Shown here: positions 36,020 to 48,035 of the stretch, one piece after another
Layout: the number at the start of each line of letters is the position of its first letter
How positions within the stretch are numbered: position 1 is the first letter of the stretch
Assembly (NCBI GenBank): GCA_019722365.1
Contig: JADFUC010000475.1
Coordinates: 1-64,000 of the forward strand
Direction of reading: 5' to 3'
Source: Lithospermum erythrorhizon
Taxonomy: Eukaryota; Streptophyta; Magnoliopsida; Boraginales; Boraginaceae
DNA length: 64,000 nt
Translations under genes and position numbers: made by a program
The notes under the pieces: generated by a model
What the model saw: only the letters and a program-made list of their open reading frames with translations
What the model was told of the DNA's origin: nothing
Databases searched by the model: none

Positions 36020-39000
36020 GTCGTTCATGCCTTTGCCCCAGAAAGGAGGATCAAGCTGGAGACAGGGCATATATTTCTATCCTTAGGATCGCGGAAAGAG
36101 TAGGATGAATGGGCATCACGAAACCTATCTAATACATTCTATTGGCATGCCAAATCGCGTCACGGATGATTAGTAAGCGGGATCACCTTGAGTACGGACC
36201 GCTCATCTTTTAGGAAATTCAATGGACTTGGGGCCACCAAGTCTTATATAGGATTAGCCGTTTAGCCAGTCTCCACCGGCGTCCATCTGATGGACGGAAA
36301 TGCTCTTATGCACGCGCCCAGAAGTGTGGGGTGAAGCCACTCGGATATCTCGGTAAACCATCTTGGGAGAGAAGGAGTCCCTCGACTACGAATGGAGTTA
36401 CTAAACTATATGGTTAAGTCGACATGTTCCTCGGATCTAATTGTATCGATAGAAATATTCATAGGAAGAACATTGACACTTTCTTTTTGTTTCTTATTTC
36501 TTATTTCTATTAACACTAAGTTTCGAGGTTCTTGGAATGAACATCGGTTTCCTTGGTATACAGATCTTCCACTAATATCGGCACGGAACAACTTCTTAAT
36601 TGCATTGGAATTGATGTCTATTCAAGATCTTGAACACTATATCATCATCGTTATGCTTTACTAAGCGATGTTGGTCGTTATCTTTTACCCGACAACGATC
36701 GCAGTAGATAACAAGTATATTAAACATCGATAGTACGTGAGTAGTAAGGTGGTAGAGGTTGATAACGCCGGTTATATCAATCCGCCCTCCTAGGACTATA
36801 ACTGGGCAGTAACCTCCACTCGTCCTGAAAGAGCAACAAATCACGACTTGCGTCTATGAGAAACTAGGCGATCTGGCTTCGAGGTCACAGGCAGGGGCCA
36901 GGGCATCCACGGATGTGGCACAGTCGCCCACCCTGGGTTCACCGGCCGAAGCAGCCCGATAGGAAGAAGTCGGAAAATGATCGGCAGGCATCCACGGATG
37001 TAGCACCGCGCTTCTCACTTATCGGCTTGCATTCTCCGTCGTAATTGTCGAAGCGACCGGCGGGTTTTATCAGGTCACATTCTCCAGCATTGTCTTCACG
37101 CATTAAACAAGGAAAACACCGCAGTGAAAAATGAAATTAGCGAAAATTGAAAAAATCTTAACGGTTTACGTGGCAAAATCGTGAAAGCAGCGGAGGCTAT
37201 TTCGCAATTTAGCCAATATACTTAGCATCGCCGAAAAATTACATAAATTACGGGGCTTTCGAGATAATGATTTTCAAAAAAAATAAATTCGAAATTTTTT
37301 TTTACCAGATTAAATAATGAGAAATCACCAAAAAGCGGATCTTTGTTTGAGTTAATGAGAAAAATATGCTCAAAAATTTTGAAAAAAAATTCATAAATTC
37401 CATAAGCTCAAAAAAATAATTTTCATAAAGCATTCTAAAAACTAACTATTTGGAAAAATTAAAATTGAATTATGTACCTCTTTTGACGTTTTAGTACTTT
37501 AGATGAAGTATTGATGAAAGATTGATGAAATAGATGGTAATTATTATTTTGCTAAGATTTTATGTGTTTTCTCGGATATTAGAAGTGAAACTTAATATAG
37601 GAGGAGAGGAAAGAAGAAAGAGTTTAAATGGCTTAAAAACATTAGCAGGTCCTAAGCGAATTAGGAAACTCTTATATTGAATGATTGAAATTGAACTCTT
37701 TTCATGATTTAAATAATTCCTAAACATCCAACATCGAAATTACCGTTCAAGTCCCTCAAAAATATAAAATTTTTATTTTTGACCCCTTAAAAAGGGTTTG
37801 TGGTGAATAAATTCATGAAAAATTAAATTTTGAGCCCCAAAATAATATTTTGGCAAATTAACCATAAATTTTACTAAATTGAATTATCAAGAGTAGTGTT
37901 TAACCCGTTAAGACCAAATACATCATTTAATTAATTATCAATTCATTTGTCATATCTCGATCATTAGGCAGCTAAGGAATAAGCCACCCGGTAGCTTGCT
38001 GTGGATCTGAGAGAGCGACTAGAACATCGTTGTATGAGGGCGTATGTTCATAAAGGCCAAAATGTTTAAAAGGCATCATGGTCTCACATCTCGGGGAGTA
38101 TGTATCTCTTGAAGGACAAGGGTCTTGAAATTTGTCAAATGACGTATGTCCAAAATGAATGTCTTTTATCACGAGCAGATGTTCCTAAGGGCGATATGTG
38201 TCGCAGAATGCCTCCATACTCCCCGAGCAGAGATGTTTGAGGGCGTATGTCCGTAAAAACAAATACTTCTATCTTTGAGCGGATCTTCCAAAAAGGCGTA
38301 TGTCCAACGAAGGCAAAAATGCACATTATATACTAAATTTATGTTCGAATAAAGGGAATATTAATCACTACGATAAGTATGTGTGCTTTACCCTTGGCTG
38401 AAGAGTAGTGCTTTCACGCCTTCCCCAAACCAGAGCTGGTAAGAAATGAAGATTTGATCATTCTTAATGGTGAGAGGGGCATTCAACATGTCCCTTAAAT
38501 GTCCTTCTATGATTTCATTGATTATTTGTGTAGTTTGTGGATATCAATGTATGATAATGTCATGTTACATCCTAAACAAGTTATACAAAGAGTCTAAAGT
38601 TGTGAAATGGAGGAAGGAAAAGTCATGGATGGTGTTGACTGACTCATGTAATGAAAATCACTAACTTGCTCATCTAAATGCTTGTCTGTTTATATGCATC
38701 CCACATCTAATTATTGCAAATTTTACCTCACAGTCTATTCAGCATAAAATGAGCGCTACTCTCCCAAGAAGAGGATTGGAAGAAAAAATTAAAAGGCTTT
38801 ATATATATATATATTTATATAATTAAAAGTTTAGTTAAATATTATTTTCACCACTTAACCAAAAGTAGAGCCTCCCTCCTTTCTCTCGAAATGAAGTCGG
38901 GTCCTATTCGTCGATATTCTGACCACGCCAATGACATATTTCTATCTTGTCGGATGACATATTTAAAATATATTGAGATAGACTTGACTTCAATGCCGGG

Positions 39001-39365
39001 GTATATTATATTCATAGGTCATCGAGTTGTCACCACCCGGTTGAAAAGAAATAACATCGTCGTAACAAAAGATATCGCGTCTACGGCCAGGTTATTCGCG
39101 CATCGGTGTGTATCTTCCTTTAGGTGTGGATGCACGCATGCCCTCTTTGTTCTAACTTAGCGCCGGAGACCTTTGAGGCATAACGGTTGGGTTTGCAGGT
39201 TGTATCGCTGAAAGAGCCGCCAATGTCAAGGAGTTGAAAGACACATTAGCCCTTTCTGAGTGCTCGTTAGCGGCCGGATAGGCAATTGGAGGAGCTTGAT
39301 TACTAAGATAAATAGATACCATGATGAGTTTTCCCATGTATTATCTAACCTGAACTAAAAGGTAT
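36020..39365 (-). repeat. Right arm of the giant palindrome
   Basis: Reverse complement of 32515-35942. The sum of paired coordinates is about 71,960 near the centre and about 71,850 near the outer end, so the arms drift by only about 110 bp over 3.4 kb. The similarity fades near 39365. It contains the minus-strand ORF 36406-36591 (counterpart of 35361-35555), and the shared outermost block at 39100-39340 corresponds to 32515-32760. In that block the left arm's minus frame 32506-32742 reads open (78 codons) while the right arm is broken. No family is recognised. Confidence 0.85.
36406..36591 (-). CDS. Unrecognised ORF near the palindrome centre, right copy
   Basis: Sixty-one codons on the minus strand, equivalent to the left-arm ORF at 35361-35555. 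It keeps RNKKQKE and PMNISIDTIRSE. The start of the frame differs because of indels. Function unknown. Confidence 0.3.
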   Translation of the reverse strand: MFRADISGRSVYQGNRCSFQEPRNLVLIEIRNKKQKESVNVLPMNISIDTIRSEEHVDLTI

Positions 39366-39480
39366 GATATCGTACTTAGTTACTTACGTTAAGTATATTC
39401 GATTTGCAACTTCTACAAAACTTTAAAATACTCTCCATCTAAATTTAATTGATTATCTGGCTCAAACCAATAAATAATAA

Positions 39481-39850
39481 CACTACTAAAGCAGGGCCAA
39501 GGTGTGGCAGAAAGCAGAAGCGCTACCGACACCATAAGGGTTTCGTGTCGGTCAGGTGTCGGTATATGACCGACGCCTAATCGGCGACACTAAATTTCAT
39601 ACCGACACGAAACCGAGACTACATAGGAGAATATTACAGCTTAGTTTGGGTTCGGGCTACCGGCATGATCGACACCATCAAACATTTTAATTTCTTTTGA
39701 TTTATTTATTACCGACACACTTACCGACACTTTATTTATTTATTTTATTACCGACACTTTATTTAATTAATAATTTTATTTTTGATTTATTTTATTACAG
39801 TACCCTACGACACTTTTATTTAATTAATTTTATTTTTTTGATTTATTTAT
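39481..39850 (+). mobile_element. CACTA terminus with subterminal repeats
   Basis: CACTACTAAAG at 39481 is followed by a dense set of short direct and inverted copies of ACCGACAC/GTGTCGGT (about 39520-39815). A CACTA end followed by clustered subterminal repeats, which bind the TNPA protein, is the hallmark of En/Spm elements. CACTA transposase coding sequence on the minus strand lies to the right, so this is the 3' end of that element or of a related one. No 3-bp target duplication could be confirmed, because the right terminus is unclear. Confidence 0.65.
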
Positions 39851-41736
39851 TAAAGCACTACCATTTCCCATAATTTATAATCACAGACAATATGTTGAAG
39901 ATCGACATACAGACACCACATATATGCACTAAGCCAGCTACGACTTCCCGACCGGCGCCATTTAGTGACTTCCCCGGAAAAGATACATGGCTGGATGCTG
40001 CGGCTTATTCTGCGAGAAACATTTGCAAAATTCTAAAAATACCAAAAAACATAGCCAAAACAACATACAAAAAACATCAAACAATATAAACATCAAAACA
40101 AAAATATCAACAACAACATAAACATCAAACAATAATAACACAAATACTATCTAAAAAACATGAACAACAATAAACATCAAACAAAATAATAACACAAGCA
40201 ATATCAAAAATCATCAGCATAAACATCGAACATCAAAAATTTCACTTTCTCTTTGGATAATTTTACCACCACAATAAAAGCGAGAAATGTAACAACATTG
40301 TCTCAAGACCAAAAATTAGATAGACATGAAAAATCGAGAAATATAACAAAATTTAAACAAAAAATTAGATAGACATAAAATGCTAAATAATTACCTCAAA
40401 TAATTTTCTACTAAATGAAACAATATAACAAGATTTATTAGATAATAAATAATTAGATATCTAACAAATAATTACCTCAAATAATATTCCTACAAAAGAA
40501 AACAATGTAAGAAAGTTAGTAGTCATTATTATAAAATTAAACAAAACAATAAGTAAATTATAATTGAGGGTATGAGTTACGAAGTGTGAAAGTTAAGTAT
40601 TAAAAATATAGTGATTATGAGTTAAAGTGTTATATAATTGGAAGGTATGAGTTAAAATTTTAGAGCGACCGGCAGCCCGACCGACACCACACATACCATT
40701 CTCTCAGAAATATTTTAAAATTCCATACTTTATTTTTTAGGAATGCGAGAATTTTGAGGACCTTATTTACCCAGAATATACGGCTTAATTTGAATAATGT
40801 AATCTGGACGACCACGACCCGACACATGACACCATGCCTTACGTATAAGCGAAAGGATCGTCAACATGAGGAATTTCTTGTGGCAAACAAAACTCTCCCC
40901 AACAATGGAGAAATCCCCAGATGACCCAACATTTTCATATTTAAACATGGTATTAGTCATTAGTTCTTGAAAAATAAACAAGAAAATAACAAAGAAATGA
41001 AAAGAGGAGGAGACGAGAATGAATGATACCCAAAAGCGAGAGAGAGGAGGGAGACGAGAATGAATGATACCCAAAAGCCTAATAATTCACACAGAAATCA
41101 ATGATAAAAGCCCTATTAATTCACAAATAAGGTTAGAGATATATATGGGGAGATAGATAAGTTGAAATTAGAAGAAGTGATTAATGTAAATGTGAAAGTA
41201 GTAATTATGATTATTTTACACACCATAAGGGTTTGTCGATTATTACCACGAAAAACTTGAAAACCAAAAGCAGTGGATCTAATTCTCTTCAGGGCCAAGC
41301 GCCGCTAGTATTGTTCCGAAATAGCCTTCCTCACGAGTCTAAATCTATAGTTATCTGGGTAGTTCGGCCGTCTTGCTGAAGCATCGCTATCGTCGTGTCC
41401 CGAATCATCTGGTAACAAATTGGAATATCCATACCTTACTTGATGTCAACATCGTTCGATGGATCTAAGAGCAGTGGCCGGTTGTTGCTCCTCTTGAAGA
41501 TATCTTCGATGTTAAAGGCGACCATCAACATTTTTGCATATAGGTCGGTCCAATCAACTAGGCTTCCTAGCATTCGTCTTCATTGCAACACGCCTTGTTT
41601 ATGCTCTCTACTAAAATTGAGATCTTATGAGAGATAATATACTTGTTGTACTGTGAAGCTAGGATAAAGGGGTTAAATCATAGAGCTCTACTCTTTGTGT
41701 TTTATTTGAACCATTCCGTTCATCGGATGTATTTCT
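39851..41736. other. Noncoding interior of the CACTA element
   Basis: AT-rich, with a CATCAAACA/AACATAAACATC low-complexity tract at 40030-40220 and one more CCGACCGACACC cluster at 40676-40690. From about 41290 to 41640 the base composition rises, and it may hold the decayed 3' end of the transposase gene, but no motif was legible. The ORFs at 39892-40089, 40763-41074 and 41440-41637 have no recognisable domain. Confidence 0.35.
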
Positions 41737-42745
41737 TGTTGAAATCAGCTGAGAGTGATTCCATTTATTTTGCCCGTTGCGCGACAATTGTGTATCGATT
41801 CATTTACGGGTTGGGTTAAATGAGATTGCTCCAGAACTTAGTGTTCAACTTAGTAATTGCATATTCTTGGTGTGAGTTCTCAGCTGATAATTTAAGGGGT
41901 TATGGCGTTATAGATGCTTACTCGTGTCGTTATAATAATAGTAATTGGTCAATTATTATTATTATACAACACTATTATCGAGCTAGAAGTCACACACATA
42001 CATGACGTTGAGTTATATTTCATGTATGAAATTAAAGAGAACTATATAATTGAGAAATGTATTTCTCGATTACATGGGATACATTTTTTATGTAGAATAT
42101 CGATTGAACAAATAGAATCAATTAAATGATTGTTTTAATTGATTGGTATAATTTAGTATTGCTCGATAACTTGAAGGAATTATTGATATTTGACTCATTG
42201 CCTTTAATTAAGCTTAATTAAATGGTTAACTCATTAGCAACTCATTAGTGTCTTAACGAACTAATAGAGTTAACGAGTCAACTAATACTTAACGGGTTCT
42301 TAACTTTATCGGGCTTGTTTAACCTAGCCTATATAAAAGCGAAACTTTAAGGAGTCTTTCATCATAAGTTTTTGAGAAATTTTTTTATCCACAAAGCCTA
42401 AAACCACCCCCTTGGCGAAATTCTCCCAAGAATTTAGGGGTTTTTCTGGTTTGTTCATCCTTGTTTATAGCATAAATTAGTTCTTGATTGACCTCACGGT
42501 GTGGACCAACTAGAGATATCATACGATTGATATTACAACAAGGAGGCGAGAAGTCAGAAATTCATGTTGAATTTGAGCGTGTCTGGAGACTTTAGTGGAA
42601 TTTACTCATTTCACTGATGTAAGTACTCACCATTTTATTCATATATTGTAAATATATGTTTTGTTCAATAATATAGTATACTTTTAAGATCCACTGGAAT
42701 TTATAGTTAGTATTTATACTCGTATATCCATAGTATTTTCCATCA
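41737..42745 (+). mobile_element. Solo copia LTR nested in the CACTA element
   Basis: It starts TGTTGAAATC at 41737 and ends TTTTCCATCA at 42745, about 1.0 kb, without primer site, gag, pol or partner LTR nearby. It shares family blocks with 1232-2225 (CGTTGCGCGACAATTGTGTATC-like, TTCATTTACGGGTTGGGTTAAA-like) and with 25228-26174 (TCACACACATACA). A TATA-like CCTATATAAAAGC lies at 42330-42342. It sits directly after the DUF4216-like end of the TNP2 relic, so it inserted into the CACTA element later. No clean target duplication is visible. Confidence 0.7.
42330..42342 (+). promoter_or_regulatory. TATA box of the solo copia LTR
   Basis: CCTATATAAAAGC about 600 bp into the LTR, the expected U3 promoter position for the family. 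The equivalent 'GTCTATATAAAGG' occurs near 26981 in the LTR at 26450-27392. Confidence 0.5.
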
Positions 42746-42849
42746 TTTGCATCCACACATACATATGAACCAACACTTGAAGAGTACAACTTTATCACGT
42801 ATTGATAGCATCACGACAATTCCCAAATCTCTTACATGACCCCCACCAA

Positions 42850-44650
42850 TAATCCAACATAATGGTCATCATCGTCGTGGGAACCTTTAACACCCTTGCT
42901 CCTTGATTGTAAGTGCTGCTATTGATCACCACCTTTATCAAGTAGTACCCATTGACGTAATAGCCCTTGTACGGTTTAATTCAGTAGTCGGACCACTTGC
43001 AAGTGTCCTGAGGTGTGCAAGCGTCTCCATATTATTCCGTATATGGTTGTGAAACCATTTAGTGAAATTTAAGCCCACGTCGTGATTTATTTGTTCCTCC
43101 GTCAAATGAGAACACTTGACTCTTGATCAAATCATGATCACGGGATATAAGTTATTTGTTTAAGTTAACTATTATAATAATATATAAATTCATTTTTATT
43201 GAACATTAAAATGTGCACTTCTTGAATGTATTTACTTAGGTGTATTTACTGAAACTCTCACGTATCTTGTTGTCGTGTATTGTTCGCGTCATAAAATGTT
43301 GATGCTTCACTTAGTAATGTCACCATGCAGGTGAAACAACGGCGAAATGAATCGTCCGGGGCATTTGGTACACCTATGGGATGACTAATCTACCATGTGT
43401 GCTCAACCGAGATAACATAGCGTATGCGGGAAAATCACTAATCGTCCACATCAAAGCAACCAGCATGTTGAAGTGCGCTCACGAAGCGCATCGAATGTCT
43501 CGACACCCGGTATGCCGCTCCTTGACTCATTGACAAAGAGATTAGAAGAAAAATATCTATATCTCTCCCGAATTTTAGGTCGGGTATGTCGAGGATAAAA
43601 CGGTCAGGGCTCCTTCATGCACAATCCGGTGGTAAATTATACACCACAGTCTTGTGAAACCATCTATACACAGAACCCGTCAAGACATTTCTGGCTCACG
43701 CTTGAAAATCTGGATATCTTTGCATCAAATATTTACATGCTCCATCCCACCGAGATTAGTCATCCACCCATCATACATGCGGATCCGATGGTGCCGTATA
43801 AATGTCTGTTGTCTTTCTTGACATATACAATCGTTGTAGTGTTAGAGGCTAATGGCATATATATCTCTTTCTTTATGATAAACTACGTTGTTCCTCCGCT
43901 TCTTTTCCTCATTACACGCTTTCTCCACAAAAAGCGACATGCCTCCAACTCTTCATCTCTTTGGCAAACAACATTCAATTATTCACTGCATGAATTTTTT
44001 GTTTAGGCAAGAACAAGGACTCATCATTTTTGCCTCAGAAATCGTTTGGAATGTTCTACTAGGGCCAGCGCGGCTTGATTAAAAGAAATCCACGCTGGAA
44101 ATATTGGTGATATTTGTGATTCAGGACTTAAGACTAACCAAATTTGTGTTGTCATTGATAACTTTGTAAATTCATTTAACCATCCCTTGACGGCTAGTTT
44201 ACGCCTCGTGGTCATAAAGCATATTACCAAAACGTTGTATTTGGATCTTCTCTAATTCGTCATGTTAGCCGTTAGTATACCCCCAAATTCAAATTGTGTC
44301 CCGGCGTAGTTTGAAATATCTTCAACCATAGCCATATATCGGTTCCCTCCAAATCCAACAGAAGATGTTTACCGCTTATGTAAACATTGTGAGGAACATA
44401 ATCTTTGCCGTAGTGCTCCCGGATGTAATATGTTTCACAGCATCGTAGGCATCCAGTAAATACTCAAACTTGACTAATGTCATATACTTTGCCGTTTACG
44501 CACCTCCTACACGGGACATCTTATGGAGTCTACCTAATCCTTTCAACAAAAGCATGATTTTGCAACCTCACAAAACTCACTAAACCTTGTAGATATCTGA
44601 GTTCACGTAACCATCCAGAACCCGTAACAATTATACATCCAAAACGATCT
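42850..44650 (-). pseudogene. CACTA transposase TNP2 (TNPD) relic
   Basis: Three blocks are legible in order on the minus strand. At about 44650-44390 there is a transposase-associated domain with RYLQGLVSFV and PCRRCVNGKVYD, the (C)PC..C.N zinc-like motif. At about 43475-43383 the Transposase_21 signature reads MWTISDFPAYAMLS and STHGRL. At 42980-42900 a DUF4216-like block reads KPYKGYYVNGYYLIKV. Frameshifts and stops separate the blocks, so the gene is broken as written. TNP2 proteins catalyse cut-and-paste excision of CACTA elements by acting at the CACTA ends. The longest ORF here, 43617-44006 plus, is the antisense shadow. Confidence 0.8.
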
Positions 44651-45429
44651 TGAACATTTTCCTAAATATATTGAAATTAAATGAAAAAAATTTAAATAAT
44701 TGGACACATTATTACATTATTGGACATTATTGAAAATATATAATTAGAGCAAAATTATTATCACGTAATTGAATAAATGGACAACTTGATTGAACATAAT
44801 TAATTGGACATAATACTTGGACATAATAGCAGCTGTAGTTAAACCTAGAATTGGAATAAAATAGATTAAATGAAAAAAATAAATACTTGGACATAATTGC
44901 ACATAATTGAATATAATTGAGCATAAAAATATCAAAACATACCTAGGATTCGGATTTGATAGAGAGGGGGATGGTAAGGGTGAGGGAGAACTTTTTTTAT
45001 TGGGTTTGTTCTTAATCTGATCTGCAGGTTCGATTTTATATATTACAAATGGTACGTCGGAATGGTGTCGATTTAACCATAAACCTTGTGACATGTCAGC
45101 ATGAAAACCTGGAAATACTCGTTTTTCTTATTTTTTATATTAATCTAATTATTGACGTATAATAAATATATTTTATTCCAAATTAGTTATATATTCGTAA
45201 TATATATATTATAAATATAAAATATTCAGATGAATAAATTGATGATTCTTTCAAATGTTTATAGATTCATAGCGATGGAAGTCTAAATAAAAACACTAAA
45301 AACACCATCAAACCATAAAACAAAAAATATCCATAAATCTAAATATATCCATAAAATATCCATAAATCATAAATCAATCCATAAAACATAAAAATATTCC
45401 ATAAAAACATCTAGTGCTCGAGGGCTCCT
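44651..45429. other. AT-rich spacer between the two CACTA genes
   Basis: It holds AATTGGACATAAT-type repeats (44700-44930) and CCATAAATC/CCATAAAAC repeats (45290-45410). The minus-strand ORF at 44744-45094 is low-complexity and not supported as a gene. The region lies upstream of TNP2 in its orientation and could contain its promoter. Confidence 0.35.
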
Positions 45430-47227
45430 TTAATCTTGAAGTACGTAATGAAGTGGGAGGCTGGCTAATAGAGTGGGTGGCGGGATGGGGGAAGATGAGG
45501 TCTTTGCAACTCTGAGTCCTTGAGCTCTAAATTTGAGGATGGGGGAAATTTGAATGGGCTTAACAGAGTCTGCATGAGCCCCTAGAGCTGAGCAGGAATG
45601 CAATCCGGCCATCGCAGCTGACAACTCCCATATAACCACGGAGCATCGGTGCGGTTAGACCCACTGATTCTTGAGGCCTTGTCTGTCTTGTTCTTCGCCC
45701 ACGGACTCAAAACAACAGGCGTGCATCCTCAAGGGCCGGAGGTGTTCCGATCGACCAACGTCCATCAACATCTCATTTGCGGGGTATAACCCGACAACTG
45801 TCCGGCACTTTCCTCCGGCCATGACCTCTTGGTGGTCACATCCAGTCCGCATCGGGCCTTTAATGGATCAAGTCCGGCCATGCTAAGAGTGGGGCAAGGC
45901 CGGCGTACTCATCTACCGCAGTTATAAAACATAAGAATGAAATATAAATAAGTATAAATAACGCTATAAAAACTCGTTTAATTTAATGTATAAAAAATTT
46001 AAACTTACAAGATCTCGACCTTGGGTTGTAGAATTCCCCGTCGGTTAAAATCGGTCGCCTTGTCCCTTCTTCTTGCTTGTTAAGATCGAGAGGCAGATAT
46101 TCAACGGCGAAGGGCGCTTCAGTCGGCTTTGGCTTGCTTAATTAAAATACATAGTTAATAGCGGAAATAATGAAATTAAAATTTAATAGCTAAAAAATCC
46201 AAACTTACCTCATCATGGAGCCTCTCATGAAGGCCATACTTGCTCCCAGGGCTCTTGAAGGAGCTCCGTCGAGGCCGCCAATAGAATTAAATGCGGTTAC
46301 ATCGATTCTTTTGGGAGATCAGCCAGGTAAATCTGACACTCATATAACCAGCTTGGCCGGTCCACAGGATCCAATTGGGACACGGAGTCCCAAGGAGAAG
46401 GGCCGGATCGTCTACCCCTCGCGCCCGCAGCGCATTGTACTTCCCTTTCGTAAGACGATCTCGCCACCTCTTCTTGTTCGAAGCCTCCCAATGCTGGCGT
46501 ATCTGCAGCGCTCCCTCCTGAATCTCGTATCGATCACGGAAATAAATAAATTAAGTTAGTCTAATTTCCATTCGAAAATCACAGCTTTTATATTTAAATA
46601 CTTACCAAAAGCATTCCATATACCATCCTTCGCGCTTTGATCCACATACGTATGGTGGCTCAATCTTCCACCGGTTCCTTGTTTGGTTCAGAAGAACACT
46701 TTTATTTTTCTGCATGGCCTGCGTAAAGCAAGCGATTTAGAACTAGATACAAATGATAAATATAAATATTAATAAAGACAAGCTCAATAAATAAAATGCA
46801 CTTACGCTCCCCTCAAAGCATGTAGCAGCTATCCTCCTGGCCCCCGTGAGCTTGAGATGGCGATGAGCTGTCGGGTCAGCGTGCAGAGCCGGCCCAGTCT
46901 CAGGGACTACACACGTCCCACTTGGGTCGTGTCCTAGAGCCCAGAGCTTCGTCGGTATATCTCTCCGGTCATCGTGCTGACTAATAGATAAAATTAGGCG
47001 TGCTCGCGAATCTTTAGGCAGTCGATGTCTTTAGGCAGGATATATGGGCCGGCGTGCTGTAGTATAGATCACGAGGTCAATGAGTAGTACACTTTATGTG
47101 AGGCAGCAGTCTGGATCGAATCACAAGGTCCGGATGGCTACCCCTAGGCCTCTTCAAGCGACTGTCGCTCACTTGCTCTCTGTTACACTTCTTGTCAGTT
47201 TTGCACTTCCACGATGAGCCATAAAAC
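45430..47227 (-). CDS. TNPA-like CACTA gene, multi-exon
   Basis: Minus-strand exons inferred from splice signals: 46806-47227, 46606-46718, 46209-46517, 46019-46136 and about 45430-45913. GTAAG donors lie at 46801-46805, 46601-46605, 46204-46208 and 46014-46018, and AG acceptors match at 47228, 46719, 46518, 46137 and 45914. The 46209-46517 exon reads IRQHWEASNKKRWRDRL and then PNWILWTGQAGY...SQKNR, resembling the plant transposase Ptta/En/Spm (Transposase_24) pattern W..L...W....S..NK.NR. These proteins bind subterminal repeats and assist TNP2. Frame continuity across all exons is unproven. Confidence 0.5.
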
Positions 47228-47920
47228 CTGCGTTTTCAAAATTCAAATTCTATCAAGAGCTAAAACAAAATATCATTCAAATCAATTCAATTCGAATCAA
47301 TTAGAATCCAAGTCAATAGATCGATTCAAACAACATTCAAACTCAAAATCTAATTCAAACAATATTTTGATCTAATTTAAACAACATTCAAACTAATTCT
47401 TTATCCAATTCAATTCAAATTGATTCGTTAATCGAATATAATTCGATCAAATCAGTCAACTTAATCAAATTCGATTCAAATCCAATTAAAATTAAATCAA
47501 ACTTAGATCTAATATAATTCAAACTCCAGATCAGTTCAATTAAATCAACGCCAATTCAATTGCAATTAAATCAATTAAAAACAAATTAAACCAAATAAAT
47601 CAACATTCAATTCCCCGATTCAATAACTAATTAAACCGAATTAAATGAATTAAACTTATAAATATACCACAAATTAACAAATTAAAATGAATAAATCCAA
47701 AATAATAATTAATTAAACAACAATTAAATTTATAATTAAGACTAGAATTAAGCAGATTATACAACACCTAATTCAAAAACAATAAACAAAAAAGCGATTA
47801 AAAAGAAATTAGATCATAATTAAACATAATAACAAATAATTAACCATGCAAGTAATTATAAAACAAACAATTAAGACATTAACGAAAAAAAAAAAATAAA
47901 GGGAGAAAAACCGCACCTTT
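47228..47920 (-). other. Probable first intron of the TNPA-like gene
   Basis: Highly AT-rich, dominated by variations of TCAATTCAAAT/AATTAAATCAA (47230-47880) and without coding potential. It ends on the left in the AG acceptor CGCAG at 47228 (minus strand). Confidence 0.35.
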
Positions 47921-48035
47921 TTACGGTAGATGCCCGGTGAGTCGGCGGTGGGCCGGTGGTGGTCGGCGGTGGCGTCGATTAGCGTCGAGGGCCGGGGTGG
48001 GGATCGATTAGGGTTTGGGGGGGCTGTAGTGTGGG
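47921..48035 (-). other. GC-rich block at the 5' side of the CACTA element
   Basis: On the minus strand it runs CCCCAAACCCTAATCGATC and then Pro/Thr-type codons (CCGACCACCACCGGCCCACC). It could be the leader and first exon of the TNPA-like gene. TAGTG at 48031-48035 could be the right CACTA end, but it shares only CACTAC with the left end and no subterminal repeats are seen, so the right terminus is not established. Confidence 0.3.

Noticed and set aside
43617..44006. 129-codon plus-strand ORF
   Set aside because: It is the antisense shadow of TNP2 coding sequence, since the minus strand across it carries transposase blocks. It has no domain of its own.
46215..46559. 114-codon plus-strand ORF
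   Set aside because: It lies opposite the TNPA-like exon at 46209-46517, whose minus-strand reading has the recognisable motif and splice sites.
48031..48035. TAGTG as the right CACTA terminus
   Set aside because: It shares only six bases with the left terminus, lacks subterminal repeats, and the flanking trinucleotides (TAA left, TGG right) do not match.
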